This document shows positions 17,997 through 27,329 of a DNA stretch of 64,000 nucleotides, in pieces. Source of the stretch: Ignavibacteriales bacterium (lineage in GTDB: Bacteria > Bacteroidota > Ignavibacteria > Ignavibacteriales > Melioribacteraceae); the NCBI GenBank assembly GCA_021740915.1, contig JAIOYW010000007.1, positions 1 through 64,000 on the forward strand, read 5' to 3'. Made by a program: the position numbers and the translations under genes. Numbering within the stretch: position 1 is the first letter of the stretch; the number at the start of each line of letters is the position of its first letter. Under the pieces are notes generated by a model. It had not been told where the DNA came from and made no database searches. It worked only from the letters and a program-made list of their open reading frames with translations.

Positions 17997-19291
17997 TTCT
18001 GCCTCACAGCAAGGGATCTTGTCCCTTTAATCAGATAGTTGAAATCTGAAATTCTAATAAAAATCATTTCTGATAATCTGATTTTCCCATAAAAACTCAG
18101 ATACACAGAATAAGCCAGCATCCAGAGGGCGTATGTAACGGAACTTACCAAAGCAGCCGCAATTATCCCATATTTAGGAATTAGCAGAATATTAAGAAAA
18201 AAGTTGATCAACCCGATAACTCCATTTATCCACAGTATTATCCTGGGGAAATATTGACCCATAAAAAAAGAATAAATCATACTTCCCGGACTAAAGAAAA
18301 GCAGGGCGGGCAGCAGATAAAGTAATGCCCTGAAAGAGGGAAGGAAAGCATTCCCGAATAAAAGTCCAATAATAAATTCGCCGAAAAAGAAGAGGAAAAT
18401 AACCACGACAAGGTTGAAAAAAAGAAGTACCCTCGAAAGCCGGACAGTTCCTTCAATAGCCGCCGCTTTATTTTCATTAAGTGTTTTCGAGAGCAATAGA
18501 GGGCCGACAATATTGGGGAGCCTTTGAAGAATTTCTGAGAATATTACAGCGATTGAATAATAACCAGCCTGTTTTGATCCCAGGAAATAATTAACAAGAA
18601 AAATATCGCCGCGAAAAATAATAAAAAGGAAAGCTCCGGAGAATGTGGACTTAAAGACCAGTGAGAAGACCCCTTTTAGTCTGCTCAGAGAATTCAGCGA
18701 GATCTGAGAGATATTAATCTTAAGCAGAAATATACCGGAGAAGGATGCTATGACTGTTGAAGCAAGCATACTCAGGATAATTTCATAAAGCCCGAAATTA
18801 AAAAAATAAATGCCGGTAAGATTAACAATAAAATATGTTATAGTCTGTATTATCTGAATCAGATTATATTGTCCAACAACTCTTTTACCTAATAGAATCG
18901 CCTGAAATGAGAGCCAAAGGATCTGAAAAGTGATAATAAACATCGAAATAAGTATCAGTGGCTGATCAATTCCCGGAACAACAATTTCCCAACCCGGGGC
19001 AAAATAGCCGAGGGATACAAGGACTATCAAAATTACCGAGGCGGTAATAAAGTTCAGAGTTATTACTCCTTTAATATTTTCTTTTTGATCGCCGCTGAGT
19101 ATCGTGGAAGTTTTCCTGATTCCTTCCCCAAAAAGAAGACTAAGAAGCATAACAAGCGTAATAATTACTGTGTACTTGCCCCTTAATTCAGGGCCTAGCT
19201 GACGCGTAACAATAATATTGTTAAAAAAGGAAACGAAAACAACGATAAAGGTGGCAGCGCCGGTAATGAGGAATTGTCTGAAAAATAACAT
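17993..19291 (-). CDS. Wzx-like polysaccharide flippase (MOP superfamily)
   Basis: The protein is 432 residues, almost entirely hydrophobic, with about twelve to fourteen predicted membrane helices and only short loops. It begins with a helix containing ITGAATFIVVFVSFFNNIIV, as is usual for O-antigen and teichoic-acid translocases of the MOP group. Its likely role is to flip the undecaprenyl-diphosphate-linked repeat unit across the inner membrane. The genes for polymerase and chain-length control follow upstream on the same strand, making a complete Wzx/Wzy-style set. I cannot tell its substrate range from sequence. Confidence 0.85.
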   Translation of the reverse strand: MLFFRQFLITGAATFIVVFVSFFNNIIVTRQLGPELRGKYTVIITLVMLLSLLFGEGIRKTSTILSGDQKENIKGVITLNFITASVILIVLVSLGYFAPGWEIVVPGIDQPLILISMFIITFQILWLSFQAILLGKRVVGQYNLIQIIQTITYFIVNLTGIYFFNFGLYEIILSMLASTVIASFSGIFLLKINISQISLNSLSRLKGVFSLVFKSTFSGAFLFIIFRGDIFLVNYFLGSKQAGYYSIAVIFSEILQRLPNIVGPLLLSKTLNENKAAAIEGTVRLSRVLLFFNLVVVIFLFFFGEFIIGLLFGNAFLPSFRALLYLLPALLFFSPGSMIYSFFMGQYFPRIILWINGVIGLINFFLNILLIPKYGIIAAALVSSVTYALWMLAYSVYLSFYGKIRLSEMIFIRISDFNYLIKGTRSLAVRQK

Positions 19292-19300
19292 AAAGAAATC

Positions 19301-20764
19301 TCAGTTTGAGAGCCGAGGAGCCGCCGGAGTAGATTCAGTATCTCCGGAGGCAGATGTGACGGAGTTACCGTAAATAAATCCGAATATCAGCCAGATAAGA
19401 TCGAAATGCGGGAAAAGTGAGCCGTAAAAAAAGAAGTTGATATTTAATGCAACAAAATTCACAAAACAACCTATTTGAATAGCTCTGCCGATTGGGGTAA
19501 CAGATTTCCGGATATTTGCAAAATTATCAATAAAAACCCTTCTGAACCACAAAAAGACTATTGAAACACCGATGATACCCATTTCCGCTATTAATGTAAT
19601 CAAAAGAGTGTGGGATTCCTTCATATATAATATTATCTGGGGTGTCAGGGGGTGCATATAGTAATCATACATTACCGGAAATGCTCTGTATCCTATGCCG
19701 AAAATGGGATAATCGAGGAACATCCAGATGCCTGAGACAGCCATAAATACACGGGTCCTAACCGAGATATCGCCCATTATATCAAAAATTGTAACTACAC
19801 GCTGCGTAATAAATTCACCATATTTGGTGAAAAACACAAGAATGAACATAAAAACTAAAATTGCAGCAAACAGATAAATTATATTTTTTTTATTCTTCTG
19901 AAAAAGAACGAGCATAAAAATGCCGACCGTAAATGCCACCCAACCGGTTCGTGAAAAAGTGGCGATCAATCCTCCAAAGGAAATTAGAGAGGCGCCAAGA
20001 ATAATTACTTTGGGCATTTTGCCAATATTTGAATAAAAGACCATAGAAAAAGAGAACAACAGGGCTACCATCAAATACGTAGCTGCGACGTTTGGATCCT
20101 GAAAAGTTCCTGCTGCTCTTAATATTTTTTCATCTGATTCGGACTGGACTGCCTGAGCGATATGCCAGGGATCAAATGTGAGCAGTTGGTAAAAAGCAAT
20201 AATTGATATAAATACACTTATTCCTATCAGCACATATACTATATACTTATAGTGTGAATCTTTAATAACAAAATTCTTTATGTAAAGAAAAAAGAAAAAC
20301 AGCGCCAATGTTGTGAGAAGATAAATGAAGCCGCTTTCTTTGTTTGGCGACCATATCAAAGTAAAAAGAGCAAAACCTATATATAAAAAAACATATTTAT
20401 TAATAGGCGTTGAAAATCTTATGCCCACATAATGCCTGTAAAGGATAAACACGAAAGCCGAGCCTATACCCAGCCCCCAGGCAAGATGAAAAAGAGTAAG
20501 ACCGCCGCCTATTTGTCCCCAATGTTCTAAACCGGTTCCGAGAACCATTAATAAAGCCCAGAAAAAAGGGCTCACAAATACAGCCCGAAAGAATAGATAG
20601 GCGATTATTCCTAATAGGAATGGCAGTATTCCGAGCAGCGGGTCGAGAAAATACAGATAGCCGATGGCAATTTCCGCCAAAAAGAGCGGAAGGAGTAATT
20701 TGTACCCGGTTTTTTCAGCGTGGGAATTATTATATTCTTTTAAAGGAAATAACTCAGAAAACAT
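19301..20764 (-). CDS. O-antigen ligase/polymerase family membrane protein (Wzy/WaaL-like)
   Basis: This 487-residue protein has about twelve membrane spans and one larger periplasmic loop between about residues 315 and 385. The run TFSRTGWVAFTVG near the middle and the late FGIGYRAFPV are typical of the PF04932 O-antigen ligase/polymerase family. It lies next to the flippase and chain-length gene, so the polymerase (Wzy) role is the most likely. WaaL-type ligase activity cannot be excluded, since the two families share this fold. The last 15 residues are low-complexity. Confidence 0.8.
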   Translation of the reverse strand: MFSELFPLKEYNNSHAEKTGYKLLLPLFLAEIAIGYLYFLDPLLGILPFLLGIIAYLFFRAVFVSPFFWALLMVLGTGLEHWGQIGGGLTLFHLAWGLGIGSAFVFILYRHYVGIRFSTPINKYVFLYIGFALFTLIWSPNKESGFIYLLTTLALFFFFLYIKNFVIKDSHYKYIVYVLIGISVFISIIAFYQLLTFDPWHIAQAVQSESDEKILRAAGTFQDPNVAATYLMVALLFSFSMVFYSNIGKMPKVIILGASLISFGGLIATFSRTGWVAFTVGIFMLVLFQKNKKNIIYLFAAILVFMFILVFFTKYGEFITQRVVTIFDIMGDISVRTRVFMAVSGIWMFLDYPIFGIGYRAFPVMYDYYMHPLTPQIILYMKESHTLLITLIAEMGIIGVSIVFLWFRRVFIDNFANIRKSVTPIGRAIQIGCFVNFVALNINFFFYGSLFPHFDLIWLIFGFIYGNSVTSASGDTESTPAAPRLSN

Positions 20765-20780
20765 TATTTTCTGTATTCCC

Positions 20781-21977
20781 TCAACCCTTAAGGGGTTTCA
20801 TAAATGCCCATTTGCGCCTGATATTTCTGATCTGGAAATATCTTTCCGGATCATTTTTTTTCAGATATTCCATGTGTTCGGCAAAAAAGATAAAAAGAAA
20901 CACAATAATAAATGAAATCACAAGTGCACCCAGAACGATAAAAGCCCGTTTTGGGGCAGATTTTCTGTCAGGGGCTGAAGCATAATCAAGCACCTGCATT
21001 GCCGGTTTATCTTTTTGTATCTGAAGTTTTGCCTGCTCGTATTCCGGGACAATATATTCCTGAAGTTTTAATTGGAGAAGATACTCTGTCTGAAGTTTAG
21101 CATATCTCCGCCCAAGTTCGGGAATTTCGTTAAATGGAACAAAAAGTGAAGAAAACGGAGATTCTCCGTGTTTGACTTTATCAAACTTCATATTATGTAG
21201 CTGATCGGATAAAGCCTCGAGGGAATATTTTGAATCGGTGTATAATTTTGTGTTCTTGCCTACCGATTTTTCGACTGTTTCCAACTCTGCCTTTTTAATA
21301 AAAATCTGAGCTTCAAGATCAGCTACCGCAGCTATCAGTGATTTTGTCTGCTCAGAAAATTCAATGATACCATGTCTGGAATGAAAGGATTCAATCTCTT
21401 TTGAAAGACTATCGATATCTCTAAGGTTCTGATAATATCTTTTTTCAACGTATCCTTTTGTTTCCCTGGCTTTCTGGAGCATCAGCCCTGTGGCTCGTTT
21501 TCCTAATTCTCCGACAACATAATTAACGATTTCCGCAACTCTGACTGAATCGGTATATTCATAAGTAATCGCTATCATGTTTTCTTCTGTAAACTGAGCA
21601 TCGAAGTCATTATAAAAGGCTTTGATTGTTTCTTCATACGTCTCTTTTTCGTAAAAGCTCTTGAGATCATATTTTTCGATAACGTCCATCGCTAACGACC
21701 GTGACTTTAGAATAGCCATATAAGTCATCTCGCTTCCTCCGCCCATCCCGATTCCAAGTCCTGCAAGAGGAAGATTGCCTAACAACGCAGCCATACCCGA
21801 AGAGCCGGACTGATCTGATGGAGGAATTACGATTGCTGTCGATTTATACCATAGAGGAAGATTGAGCGATATGACGACAGAAGCTATAGTAACAAGCACA
21901 AAATTTATAAGAATAAAATTCCGCCATTTGCTTAGAAGCCCGAGCAAATCGACAATTCCATTTTTCTTTTCTTTCAT
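20781..21977 (-). CDS. Wzz-like chain-length determinant protein
   Basis: The protein has 398 residues and two membrane helices, near residues 18-40 and 345-365, bracketing a periplasmic domain with long helical segments. The short proline-containing stretch before the second helix (SAPDRKSAPKR) matches the conserved region of polysaccharide co-polymerases. There is no C-terminal tyrosine-kinase domain, so it is a Wzz-type rather than a Wzc-type protein. It is expected to control the number of repeat units added by the neighbouring Wzy-like enzyme. Confidence 0.85.
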   Translation of the reverse strand: MKEKKNGIVDLLGLLSKWRNFILINFVLVTIASVVISLNLPLWYKSTAIVIPPSDQSGSSGMAALLGNLPLAGLGIGMGGGSEMTYMAILKSRSLAMDVIEKYDLKSFYEKETYEETIKAFYNDFDAQFTEENMIAITYEYTDSVRVAEIVNYVVGELGKRATGLMLQKARETKGYVEKRYYQNLRDIDSLSKEIESFHSRHGIIEFSEQTKSLIAAVADLEAQIFIKKAELETVEKSVGKNTKLYTDSKYSLEALSDQLHNMKFDKVKHGESPFSSLFVPFNEIPELGRRYAKLQTEYLLQLKLQEYIVPEYEQAKLQIQKDKPAMQVLDYASAPDRKSAPKRAFIVLGALVISFIIVFLFIFFAEHMEYLKKNDPERYFQIRNIRRKWAFMKPLKG

Positions 21978-22002
21978 ATTACGATCTGTATAAACTGAAA
22001 AT

Positions 22003-23352
22003 TTATTTACTTAATTGAACAATGAGAAGAAGAATAGTTGCAACTGCGGAAACCACTCCTGCAACAGCGGTCACACGTTCCAGGTAGTAGGAAAATTCTC
22101 TCGGACGCTCTTTCGGTATCCAGATATAATCACCTGCATCCACCTGCGGAACATTATCTTCTTCAACCTGAATCCAGGCGCGGGATTTTCCCTTAATAAC
22201 GTATATCTCGTCTTTAGCCGTCTGCGCAATTCCGCCGGCTTTTTGAATATAATACTTATAATCGCTGCCGCTAACAAATTCAATATACCCCGGATTATTT
22301 ACCTGTCCGTAAACATAAACCAGATTAAGTCTGCTTGGAATAAAAACACTGTCCTCGTTTTGAACGATGAATTTTGAAGCTATTGAATTTGTATCATCAA
22401 GATTATTAAAATTCAGGACACCATTTGCGCGGAAAAATCTGAGTTTATTATCAGCAAGAAATGAAAGCGAGTCTTCAGCCGAAATATTTGCCATTCGCTG
22501 CATCATAAGAATGTCGAACTGTTCAGTAGCCCGTGTCGTGGTAACCACATCTCGGCCTCTTATAAGCTCGGCATTATTGAGATCAGCGCTTGCCTTAAAC
22601 CCTCCGGCATTTTTTATCACTTCTCTCAGTGTGGTTGTGCCCCTTGTAATAGGAATCCTGCCCGGTCTGTTTACTTCGCCGCCAACTCTGACATGAAAGT
22701 TCTTCCTCTGTGGTTCTTCACCTAAAAGCCTGATTCGGTCTCCCCTCTGAAGCGCAGGGTTTTCACTGATCTGATAAATTTCTATTCTCTCGTTCTTGCC
22801 TTCATAATCCAATCTGCTTATCGAAGCAGTAACAATATTCTCATAAGCAGGATTAATACCGCCGCTGAAAAGAATCGCATCACTCAGCCTGTCTCCCTCT
22901 ACATATTGAAATGTTTTGGGATTCACAACTGCCCCGCCGATCGAAATAAAATTCGTTTTATCGTCATAGGGTGGAAATATTATTACATCATCATTCTGAA
23001 GCAGAGGGTTAAACTGATAATCTCCGGTTAATCTGAACTTCTGAAGGTCAACCTGAATTATCTCACCGGAGAATCGTCTCAGTGTAATATTCCGAAGTCC
23101 GTAAACCGAATATCTCATATAGGGAGTCAGGGTAATTACCTGGTTATATATTCGGGTAATAAACTGGTCAACCCGTTCACCTGGTACTGCTGGAAAAGTA
23201 CCGTTAGAGACGAACTGTCCGCCTATCGAAACGCTCAGCATCATGGCTGAATTAAAATTAATCTCGCCGATACTACCTGGTTTCTCCTGCCCGTAAACCG
23301 CATACGAAATGGCAAGAAATATGAGGATAATAACAATTGATGATTTTCTCAC
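22003..23352 (-). CDS. SLBB-domain polysaccharide export protein
   Basis: The protein has 449 residues and a cleavable signal peptide ending about AVYGQ. It starts with GTG, preceded by an AGGA. Three SLBB repeats are visible by their shared pattern: ISIGGAVVNPKTFQYVEG, HVRVGGEVNRPGRIPI and VYGQVNNPGYIEF. A hydrophobic helix (AVAGVVSAVATILLLIVQ) closes the protein. This suits an export or periplasmic scaffold of a Wza-like pathway, although the classical PES motif is not obvious. It sits between rfbB and the Wzz-like gene and most likely forms part of the same transport assembly. Confidence 0.85.
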   Translation of the reverse strand: MRKSSIVIILIFLAISYAVYGQEKPGSIGEINFNSAMMLSVSIGGQFVSNGTFPAVPGERVDQFITRIYNQVITLTPYMRYSVYGLRNITLRRFSGEIIQVDLQKFRLTGDYQFNPLLQNDDVIIFPPYDDKTNFISIGGAVVNPKTFQYVEGDRLSDAILFSGGINPAYENIVTASISRLDYEGKNERIEIYQISENPALQRGDRIRLLGEEPQRKNFHVRVGGEVNRPGRIPITRGTTTLREVIKNAGGFKASADLNNAELIRGRDVVTTTRATEQFDILMMQRMANISAEDSLSFLADNKLRFFRANGVLNFNNLDDTNSIASKFIVQNEDSVFIPSRLNLVYVYGQVNNPGYIEFVSGSDYKYYIQKAGGIAQTAKDEIYVIKGKSRAWIQVEEDNVPQVDAGDYIWIPKERPREFSYYLERVTAVAGVVSAVATILLLIVQLSK

Positions 23353-23355
23353 TTC

Positions 23356-24384
23356 TTAATTCCTGTTTCCATATTGTTGATTATAGTATAATAAATATTC
23401 GTTATTCAAAATTCTGCCCCACCAGCCGCGATTCGATAAATACCATTTAACGGTATCAGCAAGCCCCTTTTCAAACTCAACTTCAGCTTTCCATCCAAGT
23501 TCTTTATGCGTTTTCGCAGGATCAATTGCATATCTGCGGTCGTGTCCTGGTCTATCTTTTACATATTCAATAAGATTTTCCGATTTGCCGAGCAAATTAA
23601 GAATAGTTTTTACAATAAACAGATTGTTCTGCTCGTTGCTGGAACCAATATTATAGGTCTCTCCGGGAACTCCATTTTCAAGGACAGTCATAATCGCCCG
23701 GGAATGATCATCAACATGTATCCAGTCCCGCACATTCATACCGTCACCGTAAACGGGGAGTTTCCTATCGTTAAGCGCATTGATTATCATCAATGGAATT
23801 AGTTTTTCAGGGAACTGGTAAGGGCCGTAGTTATTCGAACATCTTGTAATACATACCGGAAGTTTATGCGTCCGGAAATATGAGCCTGCAATCAGATCGG
23901 CTGAAGCTTTACTTGCAGAATAAGGACTGCTGGGTTCGAGAGGTGAAAGCTCGGTAAATAAGCCTGTTGAACCAAGGCTCCCATAAACTTCATCTGTCGA
24001 AACCTGGAGATATTTTTCAATTCTGTATTTTTTTGCAGCTTCAAGCAAAACATTTGTGCCTAAAACATTTGTGCGTATAAATTCTTCGGAGCCAAGAATA
24101 CTCCGGTCAACGTGTGACTCTGCCGCAAAGTTGATAATCATATTAATATCGTGTTTTGCCATCAGATAGTTGACAAGTTCACTATTGATAATATCACCTT
24201 TATAGAAGGAGTAGTTTTCCTGGTTCTCCAGATTGGCAAGATTCTCAAGATTCCCGGCATAAGTAAGTTTATCGAGATTGATAAAAAAATAATCTTTCCG
24301 TTTGGGGACAAAGTAGTTCAGGAAATTACTGCCGATAAACCCGGCTCCGCCTGTAATCAGGATTGATTTTATATTGTTATCCAT
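23356..24384 (-). CDS. rfbB: dTDP-glucose 4,6-dehydratase
   Basis: The 342-residue protein is an extended SDR enzyme. It has the NAD-binding GGAGFIGSNFLNY at residues 12-24, the SHVDRSI segment near residue 91, the TDEVYGSLG motif with the catalytic Asp-Glu, and the YSASKASAD motif with Tyr and Lys. These make up the catalytic set of RmlB. It converts dTDP-glucose into dTDP-4-keto-6-deoxyglucose. It follows the rfbA gene on the same strand. rfbC and rfbD for rhamnose are not present here, so the product may feed rhamnose synthesis encoded elsewhere or a different deoxysugar. Confidence 0.95.
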   Translation of the reverse strand: MDNNIKSILITGGAGFIGSNFLNYFVPKRKDYFFINLDKLTYAGNLENLANLENQENYSFYKGDIINSELVNYLMAKHDINMIINFAAESHVDRSILGSEEFIRTNVLGTNVLLEAAKKYRIEKYLQVSTDEVYGSLGSTGLFTELSPLEPSSPYSASKASADLIAGSYFRTHKLPVCITRCSNNYGPYQFPEKLIPLMIINALNDRKLPVYGDGMNVRDWIHVDDHSRAIMTVLENGVPGETYNIGSSNEQNNLFIVKTILNLLGKSENLIEYVKDRPGHDRRYAIDPAKTHKELGWKAEVEFEKGLADTVKWYLSNRGWWGRILNNEYLLYYNQQYGNRN

Positions 24385-24427
24385 TATAATTATATATTCT
24401 TATCAGAAGATTTTATGTTCATTGAGG

Positions 24428-25291
24428 TCATTGACCAGCTAATCTCAGCAGGTAATCACCATAACTATTCTTGCGGTACTCATTGGCAATCTTTATCAAT
24501 TGTTCTCTATTGATAAAATTCTGCCTGAAAGCAATTTCCTCTATGCAGCCAATTTTGAGCCCCTGCCGTTTTTCAATAACACTGACAAATTGTGAAGCTT
24601 CAAGAAGAGTATCGTGTGTGCCGGTGTCAAGCCAGGCAGTTCCCCTTCCGAGAGTGGTTACTTTCAGTTCTCTCAATTTAAGATATTCATTATTTACATC
24701 TGTGATCTCTAATTCTCCCCTCGGCGAAGGTTCAAGATTTTTCGCAATGTCAATTACTCTGTTATCGTAAAAATAAAGCCCCGGCACAGCAAAATTAGAT
24801 TTTGGGACCAGTGGTTTTTCCTCAATTGAAATTACGTTCTCAAAACCGTCAAATTCAACGACCCCATATCTTTCGGGATCGCTTACCTGATAAGCGAAAA
24901 TCCTGCCGCCGGATGGATTTACACTTTCAAGCATTTGTTTCCGGAGATTCGAGCCAAAAAATATATTATCGCCAAGAATAAGTGCAACCTTGTCATTTCC
25001 AATGAATTTTTCTCCGATAGTAAAAGCCTGCGCCAATCCTTTGGGTTCAGGCTGAACTGCATAGGAGAATGAACATCCTATCTGCGAACCGTCTTTAAGC
25101 AGATTTTCAAATAACGGCAGACTATCCGGAGTTGATATTATTAATATATCACGGATTTCGGCAATCATCAGAACGGAAAGCGGATAATAAATCATCGGTT
25201 TATCATAAACCGGGATCATCTGTTTACTTATCGATATTGTAAGCGGGTATAGACGCGTACCGGAGCCGCCGGCTAATATTATTCCTTTCAT
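24428..25291 (-). CDS. rfbA: glucose-1-phosphate thymidylyltransferase
   Basis: The 287-residue RmlA-type enzyme starts at [11 protein letters not shown]. The signature [13 protein letters not shown] binds the nucleotide and [17 protein letters not shown] follows directly. The middle has [10 protein letters not shown] with the metal-coordinating Asp, and [13 protein letters not shown] and [16 protein letters not shown] are family blocks. It makes dTDP-glucose from dTTP and glucose-1-phosphate. I took the internal ATG, not the one nine codons earlier, because the conserved fold starts there. It heads the polysaccharide run of genes on the minus strand. Confidence 0.95.
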   Translation of the reverse strand: MKGIILAGGSGTRLYPLTISISKQMIPVYDKPMIYYPLSVLMIAEIRDILIISTPDSLPLFENLLKDGSQIGCSFSYAVQPEPKGLAQAFTIGEKFIGNDKVALILGDNIFFGSNLRKQMLESVNPSGGRIFAYQVSDPERYGVVEFDGFENVISIEEKPLVPKSNFAVPGLYFYDNRVIDIAKNLEPSPRGELEITDVNNEYLKLRELKVTTLGRGTAWLDTGTHDTLLEASQFVSVIEKRQGLKIGCIEEIAFRQNFINREQLIKIANEYRKNSYGDYLLRLAGQ

Positions 25292-25355
25292 AAAACCTGA
25301 ATATTTAGAAACTGGCAAAATTTTTCGGAATCTGTTTTCCTATAAGAGGACAAAC

Positions 25356-26081
25356 TCAGAAAGCAAAAAAGCCGAAATAAACACCGGTTTGAATAAAAAA
25401 TGAATCGGAATTAAAACTATCGGGAACACCTGCAAGATTCTGATCGTTATCAATTTTCCATTCACCGCTGGCTGACCAGTTATAACCTCCGCCGAAACGC
25501 AGAGCAATAAATCTGTTTACCGGCACATCAATGTTAACTGTTGGTGAAAGAGAGAAAAAACTATACACCATTCTCCGGGAAGTATTACTGCTCGCACCAT
25601 TGAACTCGGTCCAAATCGAATTCCAGTTTGTCGGGCCACTGTTCTGATAAAGATTTACCTCGAGTTCACCACCACCGATAATTGCTCCGAGAGAAACCGC
25701 AAATCCTTTTATAAAAGGCAGGGTGTATTCGATTGTAAAACCCCCGAATCCAACATTATATTCTGCTTCTTTATATAATCCACCGGTATAAGCATCCTTG
25801 TGCATACTTCCACCGAAACCAACACCGCCAATTCTGACGTTTTCAAGAAACATTATGTATGCATAACCACCGCCGCCAAATCCGAACATACCGTTTGAAA
25901 ATTCCGGAACCCCAAAACCTGGCATAAATTTATTCAGTTCTCCGAGGTCGGGGAACATATAAACCGGTGAAAAACCTCCGGCAGCGCCAAACTTAGCAAT
26001 CCAGCCGACTTCATCACCTGACTGGGCTTTAGATGAGTTGAACGAAATCAGTAAAGTCAGAATTAAAGCTATCTTTTTCAT
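25356..26081 (-). CDS. secreted, glycine-rich predicted outer-membrane protein
   Basis: The 241-residue protein has a signal peptide (MKKIALILTLLISFNSSKAQ) with cleavage after AQ. The mature part is rich in Gly, Phe and Tyr and alternates hydrophobic and polar residues, as in a small beta-barrel. It ends in Phe (YFGFFAF), as outer-membrane proteins often do. I do not recognise a named family. It lies between the sugar-nucleotide genes and the amidase, and may belong to neither. The 5' flank of about 160 bases is AT-rich and could hold its promoter. Confidence 0.6.
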   Translation of the reverse strand: MKKIALILTLLISFNSSKAQSGDEVGWIAKFGAAGGFSPVYMFPDLGELNKFMPGFGVPEFSNGMFGFGGGGYAYIMFLENVRIGGVGFGGSMHKDAYTGGLYKEAEYNVGFGGFTIEYTLPFIKGFAVSLGAIIGGGELEVNLYQNSGPTNWNSIWTEFNGASSNTSRRMVYSFFSLSPTVNIDVPVNRFIALRFGGGYNWSASGEWKIDNDQNLAGVPDSFNSDSFFIQTGVYFGFFAF

Positions 26082-26240
26082 ATCTCTTGACGGGTGTTTG
26101 TTATTGTTAATATTAAACTTGAAATATACTTATAATAGGTAAAATAAAAAAAGCATACTCTTATTTTAGGATGTGGAGATTGCCTGCAATTGAGTAATTA
26201 AATATATTTCAATGACCATATTTTTGCCCTCGCACACTTC

Positions 26241-27329
26241 TCACTTGATTAAAATCTTTTTATGATATGGCTGTGCTGAGTTCCCATTTTTTGCAGTGCA
26301 TAAAACTCTGATTGTTTTTTCACCCCTTGATGGATTTTCAAGCAGTAATGTCAATTCGGATTTTTCAGGATCGAAAACATGAGGGATTACAACACTATCG
26401 GCATATGCTTTCACGGATTCCGGCTTTATTGGCGATTTTGAGCTTAACGAAAAAACCAGTTCAACATTGTTTCCTATGCTTCGGCTTCTGTCCTTTATCA
26501 TCTCTATTTCAGGATATCCGGTAAGGAAATATTTCCCTATTCCCTTAAAAATCCCCCATCCCTGTATCTTGTTGAATTCGTCTATCTGAAGTCTTGATTC
26601 TTCAACTCTGTTTGTATAGAAAGCGCACTCAACAAGTATTGCCGGTATCTGAGTTTCCCTCAAAACTGAAAAGCCGGCTTTGGCATAAATCATATAATCA
26701 GAATACGTGCCATCGAAAGAACCGAGTCCCCCCGAATTACCCATTGCGTATGCGAGATCTCTCTGAACGTATCGTGCAAGGTCATGGTTTGCCGGTTCAT
26801 ACTCGTAATCATCTTCAGTTCCATGGTAAAAAGTAGAAGTATAATTTATCCAGTAGTGTTCCGAATTTCCCGGTGCATTGTGGTGAATGCTTATAAAAAA
26901 ATCGGCTCCGCTGTTATTAGCCAGAACTGATCTGTATTTGAGATCTACTGTGGTGTCTTTATCCCTCGACATATAAACAACCGCGCCCGATTCCTCCAAA
27001 AAACTTTTGAGGTAAAGAGCGACATAAAGGTTGACATCTGCTTCCACAACCTTACCGCTCAGACTTTTATTCCTTCTGTCCTCACCACCATGTCCCGGAT
27101 CTAAAAAGAATTTTTTACCTTTCAGAACCGGTGAATATCTCTGTATTGCAGCAAGTCTTGCTTCTTCCTCAGCCAGATCTCTGGGTACCTCATAAAACAC
27201 GTTCTCAACATTATAAACAATGATATTTGCCTGTGATGCCTGTTCCGGGATTTGGGTAGTTGCACATCCGGTTAGCCAGACAAAGACAATTATTAATAAT
27301 AATTTTTTAGTTGCCGGTATTTTTGACAT
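26241..27329 (-). CDS. N-acetylmuramoyl-L-alanine amidase lipoprotein (Amidase_3)
   Basis: The 362-residue protein has a lipoprotein signal ending WLTGCATT at residue 22. The zinc site of Amidase_3 is clear: H80 in LDPGHGGED, E97 in VVEADVN, and H149/H150 in SIHHNA. The catalytic glutamate is E234 in ILVECAFYTN. A region of about 100 residues follows after about 265, probably a small beta-rich domain. It would cleave the bond between N-acetylmuramic acid and L-alanine in peptidoglycan, anchored to a membrane. The start overlaps the end of the helicase gene on the same strand by 23 bases. Confidence 0.9.
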   Translation of the reverse strand: MSKIPATKKLLLIIVFVWLTGCATTQIPEQASQANIIVYNVENVFYEVPRDLAEEEARLAAIQRYSPVLKGKKFFLDPGHGGEDRRNKSLSGKVVEADVNLYVALYLKSFLEESGAVVYMSRDKDTTVDLKYRSVLANNSGADFFISIHHNAPGNSEHYWINYTSTFYHGTEDDYEYEPANHDLARYVQRDLAYAMGNSGGLGSFDGTYSDYMIYAKAGFSVLRETQIPAILVECAFYTNRVEESRLQIDEFNKIQGWGIFKGIGKYFLTGYPEIEMIKDRSRSIGNNVELVFSLSSKSPIKPESVKAYADSVVIPHVFDPEKSELTLLLENPSRGEKTIRVLCTAKNGNSAQPYHKKILIK

